37,024 nucleotides of DNA. Origin: a virus. Shown here in pieces: positions 4,096 to 18,000 of the stretch (positions are counted from its first letter, which is position 1; each line of letters starts with the position of its first letter). A program made the position numbers and the translations under genes. The notes below the pieces were generated by a model. That model ran no database searches. It saw nothing but the letters and a program-made list of their open reading frames with translations, and was not told the DNA's origin. The stretch covers positions 1 through 37,024 of the IMG/VR virus record IMGVR_UViG_3300030061_001847; one strand, given 5' to 3'.

Positions 4096-6021
4096 ATGGG
4101 ATTAGTTAATTTTTCTAACCTTGATTTTAATCAAGTTAAGACATCGCTTAAAGAATATCTTAAAGCAAACTCTACTTTTACGGATTATGACTTTGAAGGG
4201 TCTAACCTTTCATCCATAATTGACGTACTAGCATATAATACCTACATTACTTCGTATAATGCCAACATGGTAGCGAACGAAGTCTTCATTGATAGTGCTA
4301 CTTTAAGGGAGAATGTAGTCTCATTGGCAAGAAACATAGGATATGTACCAAAGTCACGTAAAGCAGCAACTGCAACCGTAAGTTTTTTCGTAGATTGTTC
4401 AGATATTACCCCAACACCCTCCACAATTACTCTTAAGGCAGGTCCTGTTGCAGCAACTTCAGGAACTTTTGGTAATCAATCGTTTATTTTTTCTATTTGT
4501 AATGATATTACTGTTCCAATATTAGACGGAATTGCTAATTTTAATGAGATTAGCATTTATCAGGGGTCTTTACTCACTTCGACATTTACTTTTAGCTCTC
4601 AAACACCTAATCAGAAGTTTATTTTACCAAATGCAGGTATTGATACCTCATTAATAAAGGTTGTAGTAAGACCAAATCAACAATCGACAAGTAAAACCAA
4701 TTATACTACTCAAGATAGTCTCTTTGATCTTGATTCTGAGTCAAAAGTTTACTTCTTGCAAGAAATTGAGGATGAACGATATGAACTTTTCTTTGGAGAT
4801 GGAATTTTTGGTAAAAAATTAGATGAAAATAACTTTATTAAGGCAGATTATATAATTTCTAACGGCGATACTGGAAATGGAGTCAGTCAATTTGAGTTTG
4901 CTGGAAATTTATCATATGAACGGAATGGATTAGACTATACAGTCACTTCTGGAGTGTCTTTAATCACTACAGACATTTCTTCGACTGGTGGTGAGAATAT
5001 TGAGACAGTAGAATCGATTAAAAAGTTTGCACCACGCATTTATGCCTCTCAAAATCGTGCTTTAACAGCAAATGACTATGAAACATTGATTCCAACTCGA
5101 ATTTATCAAGAAACAGAATCAGTTTCAGTCTTTGGAGGTGAAGAATTAGTTCCTCCTCAGTACGGAAAGGTCTTTATTAGCATAAAACCCAAAACTGGCG
5201 ACTTTTTACCTAATTTAATCAAAGAAAATATCAGAACTAAGTTAAAGAAGTATGCTGTAGCAGGAATTGTTCCAGAAATCCTTGATTTGAAGTATCTTTA
5301 TATTGAAGTTGAGTCAAAAATTTATTATAACACTAATTTGGCAAATAGTGGAGCATCTGTATCAAGTATTGTTTCTCAAAATGCAACTAAGTATGCAGAA
5401 TCTTCAGAAATGAACAAATATGGAGCAAGATTTGCATATAGTAAGTTTTTAAACATTATTGACCAAAGTAGTGAAGCAATAACTTCTAATATTACAACAG
5501 TTCAGATGAGAAGGGATTTGCGAGCTGCATTAAATAGTTTAGCAGAGTACTCAGTTGGGTTTGGTAATGCATTCCATATTAAAAGTATGGATGGTTATAA
5601 TATTAAGTCTTCTGCATTTAGAATAAGTGGATTTACTGAGGATGTTTATCTTTCAGACATTCCTAACACTAATAGAGAAAATGGATCTCTATTTTTATTC
5701 ACTCTTCCATCACCATCTTCTACAACACCAACAATTGTTAGAAGGAATGTAGGAAGTATAGATTATAAGCAAGGAATTATCACTATTAATCCAATTAATG
5801 TGTTATCTGGTAAAATAAAAGATGGTCAGACCATTATCGAGTTGTCAGCATGTCCTGCTTCCAATGACATCATTGGATTACAGGATCTTTATTTACAACT
5901 AGATATTAGTACCAGTAATTTTGAAACAGTTGTGGATGACATATCTTCAGGATTAGATCCAGCAGCATCTGAGTATATTGTTACCTCTAGTTACGCCAAC
6001 GGGACATTAGTAAGATCATAA
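4096..6021 (+). CDS. 6: gp6-like baseplate wedge protein, 641 aa
   Basis: Homologue of T4 gp6, the wedge protein that dimerises to form the continuous inner ring of the baseplate and drives its change of shape on infection. The length (641) is close to T4 gp6 (about 660). The N terminus, NFSNLDFNQVKTSLKEYLKA followed by FEGSNLSSIIDVLAYNTYI, is typical of gp6 and the related baseplate J proteins. LRENVVSLARNIGYVP-SRKAA (residues about 71-94) is the conserved core, and ELFFGDGIFGK lies near residue 231-241. The ATG directly follows the gp25 stop, and the gp7-like gene starts one base after this stop, so the three are one transcription unit. The position supports the name as much as the sequence does. 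Confidence 0.92.
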   Translation: MGLVNFSNLDFNQVKTSLKEYLKANSTFTDYDFEGSNLSSIIDVLAYNTYITSYNANMVANEVFIDSATLRENVVSLARNIGYVPKSRKAATATVSFFVDCSDITPTPSTITLKAGPVAATSGTFGNQSFIFSICNDITVPILDGIANFNEISIYQGSLLTSTFTFSSQTPNQKFILPNAGIDTSLIKVVVRPNQQSTSKTNYTTQDSLFDLDSESKVYFLQEIEDERYELFFGDGIFGKKLDENNFIKADYIISNGDTGNGVSQFEFAGNLSYERNGLDYTVTSGVSLITTDISSTGGENIETVESIKKFAPRIYASQNRALTANDYETLIPTRIYQETESVSVFGGEELVPPQYGKVFISIKPKTGDFLPNLIKENIRTKLKKYAVAGIVPEILDLKYLYIEVESKIYYNTNLANSGASVSSIVSQNATKYAESSEMNKYGARFAYSKFLNIIDQSSEAITSNITTVQMRRDLRAALNSLAEYSVGFGNAFHIKSMDGYNIKSSAFRISGFTEDVYLSDIPNTNRENGSLFLFTLPSPSSTTPTIVRRNVGSIDYKQGIITINPINVLSGKIKDGQTIIELSACPASNDIIGLQDLYLQLDISTSNFETVVDDISSGLDPAASEYIVTSSYANGTLVRS

Positions 6022-6022
6022 A

Positions 6023-9000
6023 ATGCCAGAAAAGAGAATCCAGTTTAATAATGTAGTTCAGAACCAACTCCCTGCTTATACGCAGAATGAGTTTCCTTTA
6101 GTTTCTGAATTTTTAAAGCAATATTACTTAGGACAAGAATTCCAAGGTGGTCCTATTGATTTAATACAAAATATTGATCAATATACTAAAGTTTCTGAGC
6201 AAACTAATCTAGTTGATGCTGTAGGATTATCTACCTCTGTAGATCAGTTTACTGATGTCATACCTGTGGACATGGCAGTGTATCCAGCAGGAACACATGG
6301 ATTTCCAGATTCTTATGGACTAATAAAAATTGGTAATGAGATTATTACATATACAGGAACTGCAACAACTTGTTTTACTGGTTGTGTGCGTGGATTTTGT
6401 GGTATATCATCATATAAGAATGCAACCAGTCCAGATGTACTAGTTTTCGATTCGACGACCTCTGAAGAGCATACAGGAGGGTCTAAGATCCAAAATTTAA
6501 GTACTCTGTTTCTTAAACAATTTTTACTTAAAACAAAAAATCAATTATTACCTGGATTAGAGGATCGTCCCTTACATAAAGATCTTGATCAGAATATTTT
6601 TATAAAACAATCAAAAGATTTTTATCTAAGCAAAGGTACTGACCAATCCTTTGAAATTTTATTTAAAGCTTTATATAATGAAGAAGTAGAAATAATAAGA
6701 CCTAGAGATTTTCTGTTTACACCATCAAATGCAAATTATAGAATAGAAAATCAATATGTAGTCGAATCTATCGAGGGTGAAGGAAATCCAATACACCTTG
6801 AGAACTCTACTTTAATACAAGACGAATATAAAAAAGATTTTAATAGAGCATATGCTCCTATTTCATCAATAGAACCAATTAATACTGGAGCAGGTAAAAC
6901 TTACTACAAATTGGGTATTGATGGAGGATATAATAGAGATTCTAGAGTTGAGGGTTCTACCTACGGAAAATTTGAGGTTCATCCAAAAACAAGAGTAATT
7001 GGACAGGTATCTTCAGGATCCACTTCTCTTGATGTTGATTCTACTGTAGGATTTCCAACAAGTGGTGAATTATATTGTACTTATAGTGATGGAACTGCTG
7101 GTATTGTTTCTTACTCTCATAGAAACTTAACTCAATTCTTTGATTGCACTAATATCAATGGAACTATTTCTAATGCCACTGATGTTGGAATTAATACTTA
7201 TGTTTACGGTACTTCTTCTCAAGATGCAACTAAAGTCGTTAAAGTTAGGATTGGATCAGTATTAGATAAATTGGAATGGGATGATAATACTAGAAGTTAT
7301 GGAAAAGGTGATGTTGCTAAAATTAAAACCTTAGGTATTTCGGATAAAACATTTAAAGGTAAAGATTGGTTCTTTAATGTTGCTGCAAGTTATAAAATTA
7401 AAAATGTAGAGTTAATTGACTCTGCTGATTTTACATATAAAGTTAATTTAAATGTAGATCATTTTCTAAAGGTTGGAGATACTATTACTATTCTTCAGGG
7501 AGGATTTGCTTTACAAACTTCTACGATTCTTAATATAAATTCAGCCAGATCCTTTAATGTTAAAGGTCAGGGGCAAATTACTGATGAAAGTGCTCTTACT
7601 TTAAGAAGAAATATATCAAAGGCAGTATCAAATACTTATCCAACAGTTACACCATATTCTACTAATATACAAAACGTATATGTAAAAGATAATAACAAAT
7701 ATTTGGTTGCAACAGGTTCTATTCCTTCCTATTATGCTCAACCTTTAAATGTTTCTAATCAAGCAGTAGTATTTTCGGGACAATTTGAGGGAACCGAATT
7801 TTTAATTAAACAAAGCGGAGATCATGGATTCTATACTGGCGATGCTGTTTATTATTCACCAGAAAAAATATCTCAAAATTTTTATGATGCTTTTGGAAAA
7901 GAAATAACTAAAATTGTTGATGGCACTGAATTATTTGATGAGGGTCTTTATTTTGTAAAGAGAATAGATTCTTCTACAATTAAATTAGCAACAAGTAGAA
8001 CTAATATTTCTAATGGATTATACGTTTCAGTTGACACTGCTACAACAGTAGTTAATAGTAGAATAGAACCTTATGATTTTAAATTTAAAACACTTCAGAC
8101 TCAAGATCTTTTACGTGAATTTGTAGATCCTCAATTTGATAATGAAGAACCTATTACAACTTTACCTGGATTTACAGGAATGTTGGTTAATGGAGTAGAA
8201 ATATTAAATTATAAAGCATCTGATACTATTATCTACGGACAACTTAATAAAGTTGATGTTACTGCACCAGGAAGAGATTTTGATATAATTAATCCACCAG
8301 TTTTACATATTTCTGATTCTGTTGGTACTGGAGCTACTGGACATGTTGCTGTCGAAGGTTCATTAAATGCTATTAAGGTAATTGATCCTGGTTTTGATTA
8401 TGAAGAAACACCAATTGCTAAAGTTTCTGGTGGTAATGGTCAAGGTGCTGTTGTTTCTGTAAATATGAAGCAAATAAGTCATCAAGTTGATTTCTTTGCG
8501 GATGCTAATTCTCAAAAAATTGGTATTGGTACAACTTCCAATAATTCATTCCAAATTGGGTTTAGTACATACCATAAATTTAGAAATGCTGAAAAAGTAG
8601 TTTACTATACCTATGGTCAACAGGCAGTTGCTGGAATTGTAACAAATGCACAGTATTATGCTAGGAATATTGGAGTAACTACAATTACTCTTCATAAAAC
8701 GGAAGCAGATGCTATAAGTGGAATTAATACTATTACTTTAACTGCAAATGGTATTGGAAAACAATCTATTGCTTCAGTTAATAAAAAATTAGTAGTAGGA
8801 TCTTTTAATATAATTTCTAGTGGATCTGGTTATGAAAATAAGAAAACAACTACTAATACCAGTGGAATTAATACTGCAACTGATATCATTACCATTTCCA
8901 ATCATGGATATAATTCTGGTGAGATAGTTAACTATACAGTTGAGGGTACAGTAGTTGGTGGATTAACTAATAGTACTGATTATTACTTAACAAAAATTAC

Positions 9001-12000
9001 TGATGATGGTTTTAAATTATCAAGCGTAGGTATAAACACAAATGACAGAGAATTTAATTATAGAACAAAACAATATATTGATTTTACTACTATTGGTGTA
9101 GGTACTCATATATTTAATTATCAACCTATTACGATAAGTGTTAAAGGTAAAGTTGGAATATCTTCTATAGCAGGAGATACTTTTGAGTGTGAAACACAAC
9201 CTATTTTTAGAGGATCTATTAAATCAGTTCATCTAACTGATAATGGTATTGGATATGGTTCTTCTGAAATTATTAATTTTAATAGACAACCATTATTTAA
9301 CTTAATTGCAGGTTCTCAGGCACAATTAACACCAGTAATTAATAATGGAAAAATTGTAGAAGTATTAGTACAGAATGTAGGTAAAGAATATATTTCTCCA
9401 CCAGATCTTGTATTAATTGGTGATGGAGTAGGTGCAGTTCTTACTCCTGTATTAGAAAATAATACAATAACCTCAGTAAAGGTTATTGAAGGAGGTGCTG
9501 GATATACTCAATCAAATACAACAATTACTGTAGTTGTTCCAGGAGATGGTGCAGAATTTGATGCAAATATTAAAAATTGGAGAATAAATTTATTCCAGAG
9601 ACATTATGATAATTTTACAGGAGATGATGGATTTATTGCTGACGAGTTTAATGAAAATAAAGGATTACAGTATTCTCACATATATGCACCAAGAAAGCTC
9701 AGAGAGTCCCTCTACGGCACTGTAGGGGCAGGCTCAACGGTCTCTAAGATCCAATATGGTAAAAGAGACCTGACTAGACTTAACAGTCTTGAGATCCCTT
9801 CTACAGACCACTCACCGATTATAGGATGGGCATATGATGGTAATCCAATATATGGTCCTTATGGGTATTCTCTTAGAGAAGGTGGAGTTGTAAAACAATT
9901 AACTTCTGGATATAAACTCTCTTTAAAACCTAATAGACCTCCTATTAATCAATTCCCTGAAGGATTTTTTATTGAGGATTATGTACATAATAATGTAACT
10001 GAGGAAACTGTCCTTGATGAAAATAATGGACGATTCTGCGTTACTCCAGAATTTCCAAATGGAACCTATGCTTATTTTGCAACTATAACTGATGGTGTAG
10101 CAGATAGTAGTGGACCATTTGCTGGATATAAGACACCTGTATTCCCTTATCTTATTGGTGAAAATTATTATTCCACTCCAAATGATTTTAACTTTAGTTC
10201 ATTCTCTAATCAACAACAATATCTTTTACAAGATAGTGATTGGATAAGAAATACTGTCGCATATAATCTTATTGAAGGAAAAGATAATTATGAATATGTT
10301 TATATACCTGATCAATTAAAACAAACTATAGATATTACTTCAGTAAAACCTGGACTTATTAAGTCGATAGGAATTCAGACTTCTGGAACTCAGTACCGTG
10401 TAGGTGATAAAGTCGTATTTAATAATACTAATACTGAAGGGGATTTAGGATCTGCTATTGTTTCTAAAGTTATCGGAAAAGATGTTACTAATGTAAGTGT
10501 TGCGACAAGTACAGTAACTTCTATGGAGATCTTCCCTAGAGAAAAGGGACAATATATTCTTTATGCTAATAAACCACATGGATGGTCTAATAATGACTTA
10601 GTTACAGTTAGTGGACTTTCTACAACTTCTTCGGGAATTGGTGGAGTTTATAAAGCAGGAATTACATCTAACAGTTATAAATTAATTGGTTTTGGTACTC
10701 AACCTACTGGAATTGGTACTGATGGAGTAACTGGAATTATTACTTATTTTAATATCAATGGAGATTTTACTAGTATAGATCCTAATGATATTTTAAGAAT
10801 AGGTACTGAGAAAATTAAGGTATTGCAAGTAGAACCTGAAAACAATCGTATTAGAGCTCTTAGAGCACAAGAAGGTACTACAGGTGCTGCTCATACCGTA
10901 AGCACAGTTCTTTTTGACGATCCTAGAAAATTAATAATTAATGCTGGATTTAATACAACATATACTGTTAAGCTTAATACAGAAATTTATTTTAGTCCTA
11001 ACGTTACTGCCTCGGTTGGATCGACTATTATAACCCCTGCTGGACTTGCCATTGGCGATACAGCAACAGCAACAGCAACACTTGGTGCAGGTACTTCTGA
11101 AGGAAAGGTAATTAGTATAACAGTAACTGATGGTGGTACAGAATATGCATCAGTGCCTACAGTTACGTTCAGTGATCCTTCAGGAACTCAACCTTCCGCA
11201 ACAGTTGGTCTTGGTACTACTTCTATTACTGCAGCAGCAACTGCTACTGTAGGTGCTATAGGTGCTGCAGGGACTTTTTATGGAACAGTAACTGCTACTA
11301 GTATAACATCTGTTGGTGCTGGATATACTTTAGCACCTACAGTTACATTCTCTGCTCCTACAGGTATAACGGGTCTTGCAACAGTTGGATTAGCTACAGT
11401 AGGAACAGGTGGCACAACTAGGTTATTAGCATCATCCGTATCCATCGGCAATTCTGGACTGGGATATATAACTGCTCCTACAATTACTATTAGCAGTTCT
11501 TTCCTTTCATCAGGTGGAATTCAAACAGCAGTAGGTATAGCAACTGTTAATTCTACTGGTATTATTACTGCAATTTCATTTGATCAAGCTGATCCATGGT
11601 CTGCAGGAACTGGTGCTACAGTTGGTTTTGGATATAGTACTGCACCTACACTTACATTCTCTGCTCCTAACGGTCTTGCTACAGCAGCAGGTATAGCAAG
11701 TCTATCTGGAGATTCTGTAAATTCAATTCTTGGAACTAATGCTGGTGTTGGTTATAGCACTGCACCTACTATCACTTTCAGTGCTCCTACTACATCAGGA
11801 ATAGGTAGTACATCTGTTGTTCCTGGATCTGTATCAATTGCTAATTCTGGACTAGGATATGCAACTGCTCCAACAATCACGGTCTCTGCTCCTCCCTCAG
11901 GTACAACAGCAGTAGGTATTGCAACTATCAATAGTATTGGTATGGTTACTGCGATATCATTTAATAGTGTTGATCTATGGGCAGTTGGAGCAGGTGCAAC

Positions 12001-15000
12001 AATTGGTAGTGGATATACTTCAGCACCTACACTTTCATTCAGTGGACCTAGTATTGCTCTCGGACTTACTACAGCAACAGCAACAGCAGTATTAACTGCT
12101 GATGTTGTAACTTCATTAACTCTTACCAATGCTGGTTTTGGATATACAACTGCCCCTACAATTACAATTGTTGATCCAGATCAAGCTCCAGTTTATCAAA
12201 CTGGTGTTGGTCTAGGTGCTACTGTACAACTTAGTAATAGTCCAAATTATCCAAATAAGAGAACCGTAGGAACACCTGCTGGTGGTTTCCCAAGAGGTAG
12301 AGGTACTGCTGGTGCTGGACTTACTGAAGTTAAGGTTCCCTTTAAAACTATATTCCTTCCTAATCATGGATTTGAGACTGGTGATCAAGTAGAATATTAT
12401 CCTAATTTAGGATCAGGTATTTTAGTAAGAGATGATGTTGTTACACAAACAGGTAGTAATTATGTTGGTAATACTACATCCATTTTACAAAGTGGTGAGA
12501 AACTTTTCATTGCTAAAGTAAGTGATAATTTAATTGGAATTGCCACAGTTTTAGTTGGATTAGATACTTCAGGTAATAATTTTGTTGGTGTTGCTGAGAG
12601 TGTTAGACAATCATCAACTTTAAATATTATCGGTATTGGAACAGGACTAGAGCATAGTTTTAAAACTGTTTATAATCCAATTACAGCAGATGTTGCTAGA
12701 AATTTAGTTACAGTATCTACTGGAAGTAGTCATGGATTATTAAAAGATGATGAGATAGATTTAACTATAAATCCTTCATCTATATCAACAACATTTACTG
12801 TTAAGTATAATGATTTTAATAGAAGAATTATAATTAATCCAAAAGACTTTACTGCTGCTGGAATAAACACTACAACTAATGAAATTACTATCACTAATCA
12901 TGGATTAGTAACTGGTCAAGAGATTATTCATACTGCAACAACATCTTCTGTTGGTTTAAGTAATAATGCAATTTACTATACTATTATAATTGATGAAAAT
13001 ACAATTAAATTAGCAGATACTAATTATAATGCAACTTTATTAAAACCAATTACTATTGGAATTACTAGTGCATCTGCGGGAACTATTAATCCAATAAATC
13101 CTCCAGTAAGAGTTTATAGAAATCAATCTGCTATATTTGATCTTAGTGATTCTTCTTTAGGATATGTAAATCAAACAACTACATATTCAGCATTTGATCT
13201 TAATTTCTATACAGATAGGAATTTAACTGAAAAATGGGAAACTGATAAAACTGATGAAACATTTAATGTTACTAAAGTTGGAAAAGCAGGTGTAGATGCT
13301 AATGCATCAGTTACTCTTTCAGTTAATGAATATATCCCTAATATTCTTTATTATACACTTGATGTATTAGAAGAAAGTGATACTCCTTTAAGCAAAAGAT
13401 CTATTATTAAAAAAGACACTTTAGTTAATGATGCAAGTGAAGTGCAAACCGTATCAAGTAGATATAATGGTAAATTTAATGTTTCTGTTGGGGCAACAAA
13501 TACTTTTAATTATACAGTATCACATAAACCAGAAGCAACAGAATATACATCAACTACCTCAATTCTGAGTTATGAAACAGAGTCTTCAACTGCATTTGGT
13601 GGAGTATCAGGATTTGAGATAAGAGATGGTGGTAGAAACTATTATTCGGTTCCTGGAATTGCTACTATTACGTCAGATACAGGAAAAGGAGCTCTTATTA
13701 ATGTAGAAAGTGAATCTATAGGTAAAATTAATAAAGTTCATATTAAAGATATTGGATTTGATTTCCCATCCGATCCTACATTAAGTCCAAGTGTTGGATT
13801 ACCTCAAATTATAACAATAGAAAATCTTGCATCTATTAAATCAATAGGAATAAGTTCTGTGGGTAGAGGATATACTACAGCACCAAAACTTCTTGTTTTT
13901 GATGGTATAACCAATAAGAGAGATTATGATATTGATCTTGATTATTCATTAGGTGATCAGCAAGTAACTATTCTCAAGAATACTAAAGGTTTAAGTAATG
14001 TACAACCAACTATTATCCCAACTAATGCAAGTAATGGAGTAGGAATTAATACAGTTGGATTTAATACAACTACTAAAGATGTAAGTGTAACTTTATCGGT
14101 TGGATTTAGCACTGCTGGATCTTTCCCATTCTCGGTTGGTGATAAGGTACTTGTAGAGGGTGTAAGTGTTGGTCTTGGTACAACTGCAAGAGGATATAAC
14201 TCTGCGGAATATGACTATAAGTTATTTGAGATAACTGCTGTTGATCCAAATATTGGTGGACTTGGTATTGTTACTTATAGTGTTTATAATGAATTTAAAG
14301 ATTTAGATCCTAGAGTAACACCTGGTCAATATAATGAACAAAATTCCGTCGGTAGATTAATACCTGAAAAGTATTTCCCAATATTTAATATTAAATTAGG
14401 TATACATGATTATCTCAAAGGAGAAACAGTACAATCTGATTCTGCTATTGGTACTGTTGAGAATTGGGATTCTAAGTTAGGAGAATTAAGAGTTTCTGCT
14501 AGTGAAGACTTTACAGTTGATGAAACAATTAAAGGATTGAGCTCAGAGACATTAGGAATTGCTTCTTCTATAAGAACATATGATGCTTCTATAAAAACAA
14601 ATATTTTCACTAAGGTTAATAAAGGATGGGAAACTGATTCTGGTGTTCTTAACTATAATATGCAAAGAATACAGGATAGTTACTATTATCAGAACTTCTC
14701 ATATTCATTAAGATCTAAAGTAGCATATCAAACTTGGAATGATGTTGTAAGTGCATTAAATCATACTACAGGACATATTAAATTCTGTGATCTACAACTT
14801 GACTCTATTAATGATAATGTAATGAGTGTTGGTTTAACTACTGAGACAACTTCTTATGAAATTGTTAATGATCTATATGGTATTGGTAATTTAAACTGTG
14901 TTCATGACTTTGATCTTGTAACAGAAAATTCTAAAAATGTTGGAAATGATATAGTTTCTGATGAAATAATATTTGCAAGTAGAATTCTAACTGATTATGA

Positions 15001-18000
15001 TGAATCTGTTGGTAATAGAGTTTTATCAATTGATGATATTAGTGGATCATTTAATCATCGCCCTAGAGCAACTCAATTTAGTATAGCTAATGAGTTTGAT
15101 TTATCAACCACTAGAGCAAGGAAATCTTTCCATTTTATTATGGATAAGAGATTTACTGGCGAAAGGCAGTTAACGGTTACTAATGTAATTCATGATAATA
15201 TGTTTGGTTACCTTTCTCAGTATGGTAACGGTGGTAGTGTTTATGATATCGGATCATTTGATTTTGCAATCGCTGGCGGTAAAGGTCAATTACGTTTCTA
15301 TCCAAGAAATTATAAAGTTAATGATTTCCATATTACTACTGTTTCATATAATCTAGAAGATGAATATCTAGGAATTGGTACTACTTCTGTTGGTGTAGCA
15401 CTGATAGAATCTCATAGTACAGAGGCAGCTAAGGCAGATGCTTCTACTGTTATTGTTGGAATTGCAAGTACATATCGTTCTGCGAAAGTATTAGTTTCTA
15501 TTAATCCTGATCAGTCTAAAATAACCACTGGAGAATTTGAGTATGATGAATTAAATATTATACATGATGGTAGTACTATAGATCTTGTAGAATATGATCA
15601 ATTAGTTACTCTTCCTGGAAATTATACATCGTCAGGAGTTGGAACTTATTCAGTTGGTTATAGTGGTAGTGATATCCAACTTTCATGGCATCCAGATAGT
15701 AGTAATGCTGGTGTTGGAACCACTGCTGTTATTAATACAATTACCATTGGTATTGGTAATTCTGATTACAGTGGAGTTGGAACTTTCACTATGAAGCATA
15801 GTAAGTTTAATACAAAGTCTACTACTATTGCTGCTGCCTCTGTTGGTACAACAAGTGTTATTGGAGAATACATTACTCAAATAGATTCTGCTACAGATGG
15901 TTATGATGCTGGTTACTTTATAGTACAACTTACAGATACTACAAATGGTTCTTATAACATGGCAGAGATGCTTGTTATGGATGACTACCTGTTAGCAGAG
16001 GAAAGTGGAGATACAATAGATCTTGAGTATGGTAATATTGGTGTTTCAGGAATAGGAACATTAGGTTCTAGAATAGTTGCTGATACAAATGCAGGTATAG
16101 CAACAGTTCAGTTATTATGCACCCCTACAGCAAGTATTGGTATCCAAGCACAAGTGTTTATGCAAGCACTTAAAATTGAAGATGATACTAAACAAAATAT
16201 GTCATTTGATAATGGTGCTGTTACCAGTGAATATAGTGATTATGAAGGAACTGAAAGAGATGTTAAGAAAGCATTTGATATTCAGCATGAAACCACTCCA
16301 ATCTTTGATAGAAGTTTCACTGGTAATAGTGATGCTATTGTAAGTGTTGCGAATAATACAATTGATATTCCAAATCACTTCTTTGTAACTGGTGAAAAAG
16401 TCACATACACTCATGTAGGAACAGGTAGTTCTGGTGCTGTAGGAATTGCTGCTACAAACGGATTTGCGGGTGTTGGTAATACTACTCTTTTACCATCTGA
16501 TGTGTTTGTTGTTAAAATAAATGAGGATAAGATTAAATTAGCAGCAACAGCTGAAAAATCTTTAAGATCAATTGCTGAAACTGTCACTATTACAACAGTT
16601 GGTGTAGGTACATCTCATAGATTTACATCCACAAATCCAAATGCAAAAGTACTTGTTAGTTTAGATAATATTATACAATCACCTGTTGTAGCAACAGCAG
16701 TAACAACTCAATTAGCAGTTGCTGCTAAAACAACTGATGATATTGTTTTCTTTACTGGAATTACTTCCTTTACAGGTGCTGATCTGTTTAGAATTGGTAG
16801 TGAAATTATGAGAATCGACTCTGTTGGTGTTGGTAGTACCAATGCTGTAAGAGTACGTAGACAATGGTTAGGAACAAATCTTGCAGGGCATTCTACAGAT
16901 TCATTAGTAACTAAGGTTAATGGTAATTATAATATTGTTGAGAATGTTCTAAACTTTACAGAAGCACCTTATGGAAATACTCCTCTAAGTACAAGCACTA
17001 ATCCACCAGATAGTAGAGATTGGACTGGAATAGCAACTTCATCTAGTTTTAGTGGTAGAATGTTTATGCGTTCTGGTGAAACTGATACTTCTAATGAAAC
17101 ATATTATCAGAATTATATTTTTGATGATATATCACAAGATTTTAATGGAACTACCTCAAGTTTTGATCTTAAGACTAGTGGATCCAATGTAACTGGAATT
17201 GCTACTGAAAATGCAATTATTCTTCTTAACGATGTATTCCAAGGACCTGTTCTTAATTATGACTTAACTGAGAGTGCTGGAATTACTAGTATTACATTTA
17301 CTGGAGCAGGAACATCAATCGCTGCTGATGTTAATACCTCACAATTACCTATTGGTGGTGTAATTGTTTCTGTAGGTTCTACAGAGGGTATGGGATATCA
17401 ACCTATAGTTGCTGCTGGTGGTACTGCAGTTGTTTCTTCTGCAGGTACTATCAGTGCTATTACCTTAGGATATGCTGGATCTGGGTATAGATCTGGTATT
17501 GGACAAACTGTTAGAGTTGCTATTCAAACATCAAGTCTTACTGGCGCAGAAGTTGTAAGATACGGAACTGCTACAATTGGTAGTGCTGGAGCTATTACTG
17601 GAATTGCAATTACTAACACAAATGTAATTTACAAACCAAGAGATATACAAAATGTTGGATATAATTCTGTAACTGGTATAACAACAATTACTACTGCAGT
17701 TGCTCATGGATTGGATAATGGAGAAGCAATTAAGTTAAGTGGAATTGCATTCACTTGCGACTATGCTTCAGCAGTAAGTATCTCCACTGTTGGTTATACA
17801 ACATCAACTGGTATTATGACCGTCAGTACTTACAGTGCTCACGGTCTATCTACAACTGGATCTAGAAGTCAAGCAATCTTTACTGGGTTAGCATTTACTT
17901 GTTCTTTAGATAATGGTGTTTATCAACACATTTATCCAAGAAATAGAGATAGAGTATTTAATACTGCTGTTTCTGTTGCATCAACAACTTCTACTACTAT

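Noticed and set aside
11752-12129. 125-codon open frame on the minus strand
   Set aside because: It is the complement of the glycine-tyrosine repeats; its proline/valine/alanine-rich sequence is a by-product of the repeat codons. It has no promoter and opposes all other genes.
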